A stretch of DNA of 16,915 nt from Nitriliruptoraceae bacterium (GTDB taxonomy: Bacteria > Actinomycetota > Nitriliruptoria > Nitriliruptorales > Nitriliruptoraceae), in NCBI GenBank assembly GCA_007120565.1, contig SKNK01000038.1:1-16915 (forward strand). Reading direction: 5' to 3'. The translations under genes and the position numbers were made by a program. Positions 7,514 through 12,564 of this stretch are shown here, piece by piece; position 1 is the stretch's first letter, and every line of letters begins with the position of its first letter. Under the pieces are notes generated by a model that saw only the letters and a program-made list of their open reading frames with translations, was not told where the DNA came from and ran no database searches.

Positions 7514-7524
7514 GCCCGCCAAGC
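7492..7524. repeat. 33-bp perfect dyad (15+3+15) between rbsK and nucleoside hydrolase
   Basis: Arms GCTTGGCGGGCAACC (7492-7506) and GGTTGCCCGCCAAGC (7510-7524) are exactly complementary around the spacer GTA. It lies 55 bases upstream of the rbsK ATG and over the promoter of the divergent gene. There is no T-run on either strand. It could be an operator, or a leader hairpin in either transcript. Such length without mismatch in a gap is well beyond what I would expect by chance. Confidence 0.85.
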
Positions 7525-7529
7525 GCTTG
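7520..7529. promoter_or_regulatory. LacI-family type operator core
   Basis: CAAGCGCTTG is a perfect 10-bp palindrome with the central CG and AAGCGCTT core common to LacI-family sites (RbsR, CcpA and relatives). It overlaps the right end of the 33-bp dyad and the expected transcription start of the plus-strand promoter. LacI-family control of ribokinase/nucleoside-hydrolase genes is known in other actinobacteria; no LacI gene is in this window. Confidence 0.5.
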
Positions 7530-7619
7530 CACCACCCTCGTACGACCGGTTCTCGTGGTGGTTGTGCGGAAGAGCGCCGTGACCGGGAGAGGGCAGGTGG
7601 GCGATGTGGGGGAGGACCA

Positions 7620-7661
7620 ATGGTTGCTGTGCCCGACGGCCAGGCGACGGGCCTCAGCTGA
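7620..7661 (+). CDS. Leader ORF of 13 codons upstream of the second nucleoside hydrolase
   Basis: ATG at 7620 is preceded by GGGGGAGG (7608-7615) four bases away, the strongest ribosome-binding site in this gap. It reads MVAVPDGQATGLS and stops at TGA 7659-7661. The frame is the same as that of the nucleoside hydrolase, whose GTG start is 24 bases further on and has no ribosome-binding site. It may be a leader peptide that couples translation to the hydrolase, or the true original start of the hydrolase now interrupted by one nonsense codon. The peptide shows no motif. Confidence 0.5.
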   Translation: MVAVPDGQATGLS

Positions 7662-7685
7662 TCCGCTCAGACGCGCAGCCTCGAC

Positions 7686-8666
7686 GTGAGCCCACGGGTA
7701 GGAACCTCCAAGGGGCCCATCCCCGTCGTGTTGGACGTCGACACCGGGATCGATGATGCGCTGGCGCTGCTCGTTGCGGTGCGTTCGGTCGAGATCGACC
7801 TGGTCGGTGTCGGCACCGTCGCCGGGAACGTGTCGGCGGCGGTGGCGGCTCGCAACACCCTCCGCGTCCTCGAGGTAGCCGGAGCTAGCTCTGTGCCGGT
7901 CGCGATCGGTGCGGCGCGGCCTCTCGTCGAACCACCCCACGAGGCACGGTGGGTCCATGGCGAGGACGGGCTCGGCGAAACCAACCAACCGCAGCCGCAG
8001 CGCCCTCCGTCCGACGAGGACGCCGTCGATCAACTCCTGCGACTCTCCCAGGAGCACGCTGGCGAGTTGGTCGTGGTCGCGGTCGGCCCGCTTACCAACC
8101 TGGCCATCGCCTTGACCCGCGACCCCTCCCTCGCTGATCGACTCGCCCGTATCGTGCTCATGGGAGGTTCGGCTCGCAGCGGCGGCAACCGGTCCGCATG
8201 GGCCGAGGCCAACATCGCCTGCGACCCGGAGGCTGCCGAGCTCGTCTTCGGTTGTTCGGTCCGACGAACGATGATCGGGCTGGATGTCACCATGCAGGTC
8301 AAGCTCGAAGAAGCGGATGTCCAGACGTTGGCTCAGCAGGACGATGCCGGCGGCCGGTTCGCCGCCGAGATCCTGCCGTTCTACCTCGATGCCTATGCCA
8401 GTTGGACGGGGGAGCGTCGCTGCGCGCTGCACGACCCGCTGGCCGTGGCTGTTGTCGCGGATCCGGGGCTGGTGACCACGTACCCGCTGCCCACCCGGAT
8501 CGAGCTCCACGGCCACCAGACCCGGGGGATGACCGTGGTAGATCTTCGCGCGCTGATGCGCGACGACCCGGCCAACGACGTCGCGGTCACCGATGTTGCC
8601 CTCGATGTAGACGTCCAAGCAGCGCGATCGTTCGTGCTTCGACGACTCTCAGGCCGATCTGATTGA
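7686..8666 (+). CDS. Nucleoside hydrolase (second copy, divergent)
   Basis: Second member of the ribonucleoside hydrolase family, 326 residues. The calcium motif is DVDTGIDDA with Asp17, Asp19, Asp23 and Asp24; the usual proline after the second Asp is threonine here. AEANI with Asn176 replaces the AEFNI of the first copy, VLMGG is at 157-161, and ALHDPLAV gives His249/Asp250. It is clearly diverged from the first copy, so the two probably take different bases or anomers. Start GTG at 7686 is the nearest upstream start that keeps the family N-terminus, but it lacks a ribosome-binding site, while a strong one serves an in-frame 13-codon ORF before it. It is divergent from rbsK and under the promoter and palindromes at 7485-7529. 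84 bases separate its end from the broken regulator gene. Confidence 0.92.
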   Translation: MSPRVGTSKGPIPVVLDVDTGIDDALALLVAVRSVEIDLVGVGTVAGNVSAAVAARNTLRVLEVAGASSVPVAIGAARPLVEPPHEARWVHGEDGLGETNQPQPQRPPSDEDAVDQLLRLSQEHAGELVVVAVGPLTNLAIALTRDPSLADRLARIVLMGGSARSGGNRSAWAEANIACDPEAAELVFGCSVRRTMIGLDVTMQVKLEEADVQTLAQQDDAGGRFAAEILPFYLDAYASWTGERRCALHDPLAVAVVADPGLVTTYPLPTRIELHGHQTRGMTVVDLRALMRDDPANDVAVTDVALDVDVQAARSFVLRRLSGRSD

Positions 8667-8750
8667 GGGTTCGTCCTCAGCGAGCCGTAGACACCAGCGG
8701 ATCCCTATCGCGTCCTCCGGACCCGGCCTCGGGGAGCTCGATCCTGGTGC

Positions 8751-9121
8751 TCAAGGGCGCGTCGATCCGCAGCCCTGAGTCCTCATCCTTGTGGTCTCCG
8801 GGATCCAGCCACCCCGCTCGGCCGCCCGACGATCCAGCTGGAAGCGGGCTCCGGCGCAGCAGAGATCCCTCATGAGCCGGATCCGTCGGTCGACCGTTCG
8901 CTCGCTGATCTCGAGACGCCGAGTCCCGCAGCATGTCGGCGTAGTGCCGCAGCGCCGCCAGCGATTCGCAGTCGTGGATCAAGAAGGGGTGACCGCCGAC
9001 GCTGAGGTGCCCGGCAAGGGCGGCGACGAGCAACGTGGACACGAGCCTGCTCGAACCGTTCGCGCTGGCGCAGGATCAGGACCTCTGCGGCGACCTCGGT
9101 GTTGGCGGTGTCGGCACCCAC
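8751..9121 (-). pseudogene. Broken LuxR/TrmB-like helix-turn-helix regulator (two frameshifts)
   Basis: Coding signal passes through three frames. From GTG 9121 the first frame reads VGADTANTEVAAEVLILRQR and on to about 9040. Around 9040 it moves by +1 to STLLVAALAGHLSVGGHPFL, ending ESLAALRHYADMLRDS near 8925. Near 8920 it moves +1 again to RRLEISERTVDRRIRLMRDL then CCAGARFQLDRRAAERGGWI, stopping at TGA 8753-8751. Third positions are mostly G/C in each piece. The last piece is clearly the C-terminal half of a LuxR-like domain (ISERTV-RRI-L...ARFQ---RA-RGW), and the second joins it as its first helix with a few residues missing. GAGG lies nine bases before the GTG. It follows the LivF-like gene by 65 bases, so it was probably last in that operon. 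Sequencing error is an alternative; the total is short (about 123 codons), so an N-terminal domain may also be lost. Confidence 0.6.
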
Positions 9122-9186
9122 CGCAGCCAACCTCGCTGGGGCCTCTCGGTTCGGTCAACCAACGCGGTGGTCGACCCGTCACGGGA

Positions 9187-9927
9187 TCAGTCGAGCGTGG
9201 CCCCAAGCGATTGGTTGACCGCCGGGCTCCGCAACAGCTCCTCGCCATGACCTTCGAAGGTCTGCCGGCCGGCCTCCATGAGGTAGCCGCGATGGCTGGC
9301 TGTCAGGCAGGGGCGAGCCGACTGCTCCGCCATGAGCAACGTCAGCCCGGTCTCCTCGTTGAGATGCTGCAAGGTCGCGAGGATCGAGGTGGCGACCTGC
9401 TCATCGAGGCCCTCGAGCACGCCGTCGAGGATCCCCAGCCGCGGGGTCCACATGAGGGCACGGCCAAGTTCCAGGATCCGTTGCTCGGTGCGGCTGATGC
9501 TCCCGGCGGGGGTGTGAGCGTGCTCCGAGAGCTCCGGGAAGAGCGCGTAGACCGATCGCGCCCGAGCTCGAACCAGGTGGCGATCTCGAGCGAGGTACAT
9601 GCCCAGTTCGAGGTTCTCCTCCACGGTCATCCCTGGGAAGAGGCTGCCACCTTGAGGCACGAAGGTGATCCCGGCTGACCGGAGCGCCTCACGAGGACGG
9701 ATGTTGGTGATGTCGCGATCGTCGAACAGGACGCGGCCGCTATGGGTCGGAGCCAGGCCGTACAGCGCCATCAGCAGGGTGGACTTCCCGGCGGATGGTG
9801 GCCCAACGATGGACACGATCTCTCCGGCGCCAACATGGAGGCTGGCACCGCGGACCAACGCGTTGCGGTCGTCGCGTCCGGCACGCAGATCCTGCACCTC
9901 GAGCAGGGGACGGGTTTCACTCCACAC
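9187..9927 (-). CDS. LivF-like ABC transporter ATPase with degenerate catalytic motifs
   Basis: A 246-residue ATP-binding subunit of the branched-chain amino acid (HAAT) transporter class. Walker A is intact, GPPSAGKST (42-50, Lys48), as is the Q-loop FVPQGGSLFPGMTVEENL with Gln92. The signature LSGGE is replaced by ISRTE (144-148), and Walker B LGILDG (164-169) has Gly169 where the catalytic glutamate should be. I rechecked both from the DNA. The switch region AEQSA is normal for LivF, which has Gln there. ATP may be bound but hydrolysis should be weak. Start GTG 9927 follows GGAAGGGA at five bases and overlaps the LivM stop by 11 bases. A LivG partner is missing from the window. It could be a specialised regulatory ATPase or the product of a decaying operon. 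Confidence 0.85.
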   Translation of the reverse strand: MWSETRPLLEVQDLRAGRDDRNALVRGASLHVGAGEIVSIVGPPSAGKSTLLMALYGLAPTHSGRVLFDDRDITNIRPREALRSAGITFVPQGGSLFPGMTVEENLELGMYLARDRHLVRARARSVYALFPELSEHAHTPAGSISRTEQRILELGRALMWTPRLGILDGVLEGLDEQVATSILATLQHLNEETGLTLLMAEQSARPCLTASHRGYLMEAGRQTFEGHGEELLRSPAVNQSLGATLD

Positions 9928-10990
9928 GGGAGTCCCTTCCGCCGCCGGACGGATCAGGTGCCGGCAGCCGGATCCGAGGAGGTTGCGGGGGCGAGAACCC
10001 GGTGCGTGACCGTGAAGGTGGGACGAGCCTGGATGCGACGCCGAACAGCCGCTCCCCGGCGCCCGATCGTCCGCGGACCAGCCCGCTCGGTCGCCTCAGG
10101 ACGACCATGATCAACACCACGACCTCCGTGGCAGCATGCCAGGAAGCTGCCACGACGGGCCACGCCTCGCGTGACACGAAGACCAGCGCCCCACCGACGA
10201 GGGGGCCGATGATCGTGCCGATGCCGCCGATGATCGCGGCGAACGCCATGTCGAAGGAGCGCAGTGCCTGGAACGCGTTGTTCGGGTCGATGAACAACCG
10301 TTGGGACGCCCACAGTGCTCCGGCGAGCCCACTCGAGGCCGCAACCGAGGTGTAGACCACCAGGCGATGGCCGAAGCCGGCGGTGAGGTCGGACCCCCAA
10401 CGGCTCGGGTCGCCCCGGAGCGCCCAGGAGAGGCCGAGGGCCACGGCAAGGACCGCGAGCACGAGGAGGTACAGCGCCGTCGGCTCCATCGCCGGGGGCA
10501 GAGCGAGTCCCTGCGCACCTCGGGTCACCGGCTCCAGTAGTCGGACCGCTTCGCGTACCAGGATCAGCAACGCGAAGGTGGCGATAGCGAACAGGTGCGG
10601 CGTGAGGCGCAGGAACATCGCCCCGACGGCGGCACCGATGACGGCCGCGGCCGCCCCGGCGGTCGCCATGGCCACGATCGGCGACCAGCCCAGCCCGATC
10701 AGGATCCCACCGGATGCATAGGCGCCGACACCGACGAAGACCGCATGGCCCAGGTCGAGGCGGCCGAGCACGCTGGCGATCGTCGCCCAGTTCGTGGCCA
10801 GGACCAGCAACAGCAGCGCCTGCGTGGCCGTGAACAGCCAGGAGCCGGAAGAGGGCAGGATCGTCACCGCATCGGCGAGCATCGGTGCTGATGCAGCGGC
10901 CACGAGGAACCCGGCTACGAGCACCAGCGGCGTGCGTCGTCGGGGCGTCCTGTCCCCGAGCCACGTGGTCGAAGCGCTCGGCGGGCTCAT
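9917..10990 (-). CDS. livM: LivM-like ABC permease
   Basis: Inner-membrane permease of the branched-chain amino acid class, 357 residues. The family landmarks are GHAVFVGVGAYASGG near residue 81, LRLTPHLFAIATFALLILVR, GLAGALWASQRLFIDPNNAF and AFAAIIGGIGTIIGPLVGGA, with about nine hydrophobic helices. The coupling loop before GLAGAL normally reads like ALRENERAAEALG; here it is ALRGDPSRWGSDLTAGFG, with the E-A-A core gone. The 60-residue C-terminal tail (from about SGLVRGRSGAGE) is polar, proline- and arginine-rich, and unlike the family. It is not fused to a LivG domain, as some LivM proteins are. ATG 10990 overlaps the LivH stop by four bases (ATGA). What it transports, if anything, is unknown; family members carry amino acids, urea or short amides. 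Confidence 0.88.
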   Translation of the reverse strand: MSPPSASTTWLGDRTPRRRTPLVLVAGFLVAAASAPMLADAVTILPSSGSWLFTATQALLLLVLATNWATIASVLGRLDLGHAVFVGVGAYASGGILIGLGWSPIVAMATAGAAAAVIGAAVGAMFLRLTPHLFAIATFALLILVREAVRLLEPVTRGAQGLALPPAMEPTALYLLVLAVLAVALGLSWALRGDPSRWGSDLTAGFGHRLVVYTSVAASSGLAGALWASQRLFIDPNNAFQALRSFDMAFAAIIGGIGTIIGPLVGGALVFVSREAWPVVAASWHAATEVVVLIMVVLRRPSGLVRGRSGAGERLFGVASRLVPPSRSRTGFSPPQPPRIRLPAPDPSGGGRDSRVE

Positions 10991-11871
10991 CGGCCGGGCT
11001 CCGAACTGGCCCGGAGCGTGTCAACCGCGGGACGGATCGCCAGCGCCCCGAGGACCAACCCTGCACCCAGCATCATCGCGATCCTGGCGGCGGACAAGGG
11101 AGCTATGGCGAACAACGCTGCCTCGAGGACTCCGAAGGCGATGGCGGCAACGACGACGGCGCGGATACTGCGGAGGCCCGACAGTGCTGCGACGGCGAAC
11201 ACCTTCACGGTCAGGGCGGGGCCCACAGACGGTTGGATCCACTGGAACTGTCCGAGGAGGGACCCGGACGCGACGGCGAGCGTCACCGCCAGGACGACAG
11301 CGAACGCTGCCATCCGCGGGATGTCGATGCCGATGACGTTGGCTGCGGAAGGGTTCTGAGCGACCGCGAGCAGGCCTCGACCGGTTCGCGTGCGGTGTGA
11401 GGCAACGACCCACAGCACGATGATCACCACCGCACTGATCGCGGAGAGGGTCTGGCCGGCGGACAGGGCCACAGGGCCGAGTCGCCATGGGCTGACCAGG
11501 TTGCCGGTTGGGGCATGGGGCATCGCCGTGAACATGCCCCGTAGCGTGGCCTGGATCGCGATCGACAGCCCCAGGGTGACAACCGCAGACGTGAGCAGCG
11601 GGCGGAGGAACAGGTGAGCCAGGACGAACCGGTTCACGAGCAGCGCCACCAACAGGGCCACGGGAACGACCACCAACAGCGCGGCCAGTGGCTCCCAGTT
11701 GTGTTCGGCGTTGAGCCACCATGCCGCGTACGCACCACACAGTGCCAGGTCTCCGTGTGCGAGGTTGACCACGCGCCCGACGCTCCACAGCAGCCACAGG
11801 CTCAAGGCCAGGACGGCGTAGATGCTGCTGATCAGCACCCCGTCCGCGAGCACCTGCGCCAGAGTCTCCAC
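10987..11871 (-). CDS. livH: LivH-like ABC permease
   Basis: Partner permease of the branched-chain amino acid class, 294 residues with about eight hydrophobic helices. GVLISSIYAVLALSLWLLWS is followed by VVNLAHGDLALCGAYAAWW (the NxxHG motif of LivH). The cytoplasmic coupling loop LLAVAQNPSAANVIGIDIPR is well conserved, unlike that of its LivM partner, and LSGLRSIRAVVVAAIAFGVLE corresponds to the family motif LGGLGSIPGA. GTG 11871 starts three bases after the response-regulator stop, so it is transcribed from the kinase promoter and translated by coupling. Placing a sensor kinase and regulator at the head of a Liv-type operon is unusual. Substrate not determinable. Confidence 0.92.
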   Translation of the reverse strand: METLAQVLADGVLISSIYAVLALSLWLLWSVGRVVNLAHGDLALCGAYAAWWLNAEHNWEPLAALLVVVPVALLVALLVNRFVLAHLFLRPLLTSAVVTLGLSIAIQATLRGMFTAMPHAPTGNLVSPWRLGPVALSAGQTLSAISAVVIIVLWVVASHRTRTGRGLLAVAQNPSAANVIGIDIPRMAAFAVVLAVTLAVASGSLLGQFQWIQPSVGPALTVKVFAVAALSGLRSIRAVVVAAIAFGVLEAALFAIAPLSAARIAMMLGAGLVLGALAIRPAVDTLRASSEPGR

Positions 11872-11874
11872 CCG

Positions 11875-12564
11875 TCAGGACCCGAACCGGTACCCGAGGC
11901 CGTGCTCGGTGAACAGGTACTCAGGATCCGAGGGGTCGCGTTCGATCTTCTGCCGAAGGCGGCTGACGTAGATCCGCACGTACTGCGTCTCGTCGGCGTA
12001 GCCATCCCCCCAGACGGCTTGCAAGATGTCGGCGTGCTGCAGGGTGCGGCCGACGTTCTCCATGAAGTAGCGCAGCATCGTCAACTCGGTGCGCGTGAGA
12101 TCTATGGGATCGCCTGACGACGTCGCGCGCAGGCTCACGGTGTCCAGTCGAAGGTCGCGGTACTCGAGGACCGTGCCCGTGCCCACACCTTCGCTCCACC
12201 TCACGCGCCGCAGCGCCGACCGGACCCGTGCGAGCAGTTCGTCGACGTAGAAGGGCTTCACGAGGCAATCGTCCGCGCCCTGGTCGAGGATGCGGACCTT
12301 GTCGCCCTTCTCCGCCAGCGCCGTCAGCACGATGATGGGCATCACCGACCGCTCACGGATGCGCCGGCAGGCCTCGAGGCCGTCCATCTGCGGCATCATG
12401 ATGTCCAGGATGATCAGATCGAGCGGTTCGGCCTCGACCACCGCCAACGCTTCCAGGCCGTTGGAGGCGGTGACGACCTCCATGCCCCGCGCGGTGAGGT
12501 TGCGTGCGACGAACCGGCGCATCGCGGCATCGTCGTCGACGACGAGAACCCTGGGCGCGGTCAC
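11875..12564 (-). CDS. OmpR/PhoB-family response regulator
   Basis: A 229-residue two-domain response regulator. The receiver domain has the acidic pair Asp10/Asp11, phospho-acceptor Asp54 (LIILDIMMPQMDG), Thr81 and Lys103 (LVKPF). The C-terminal winged helix (about 130-229) includes DLTRTELTMLRYFMENVGRT, VWGDGYADETQYVRIYVSRL and GLGYRFGS, typical of the KdpE/PhoB branch. Start chosen: GTG at 12564, overlapping the kinase stop by four bases (GTGA) and preceded by GGGAGGAGG; the open frame extends to 12633 but the extra residues are not part of the receiver fold. It should be phosphorylated by the upstream kinase and act on DNA. Likely targets are its own operon and the divergent TAXI-TRAP genes. 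Confidence 0.96.
   Translation of the reverse strand: MTAPRVLVVDDDAAMRRFVARNLTARGMEVVTASNGLEALAVVEAEPLDLIILDIMMPQMDGLEACRRIRERSVMPIIVLTALAEKGDKVRILDQGADDCLVKPFYVDELLARVRSALRRVRWSEGVGTGTVLEYRDLRLDTVSLRATSSGDPIDLTRTELTMLRYFMENVGRTLQHADILQAVWGDGYADETQYVRIYVSRLRQKIERDPSDPEYLFTEHGLGYRFGS

Noticed and set aside
7531..7562. Weak inverted repeat ACCACC / GGTGGT
   Set aside because: Only 6-bp arms 20 bases apart; expected by chance at this base composition.
7438..7620. N-terminal extension of ribokinase to 7620
   Set aside because: The added residues are unlike any PfkB protein, cross the 33-bp dyad, and ATG 7437 has a good ribosome-binding site.
7368..8618. 416-codon minus-strand frame opposite the second nucleoside hydrolase
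   Set aside because: Antisense shadow; the plus frame carries the family motifs and this one shows none.
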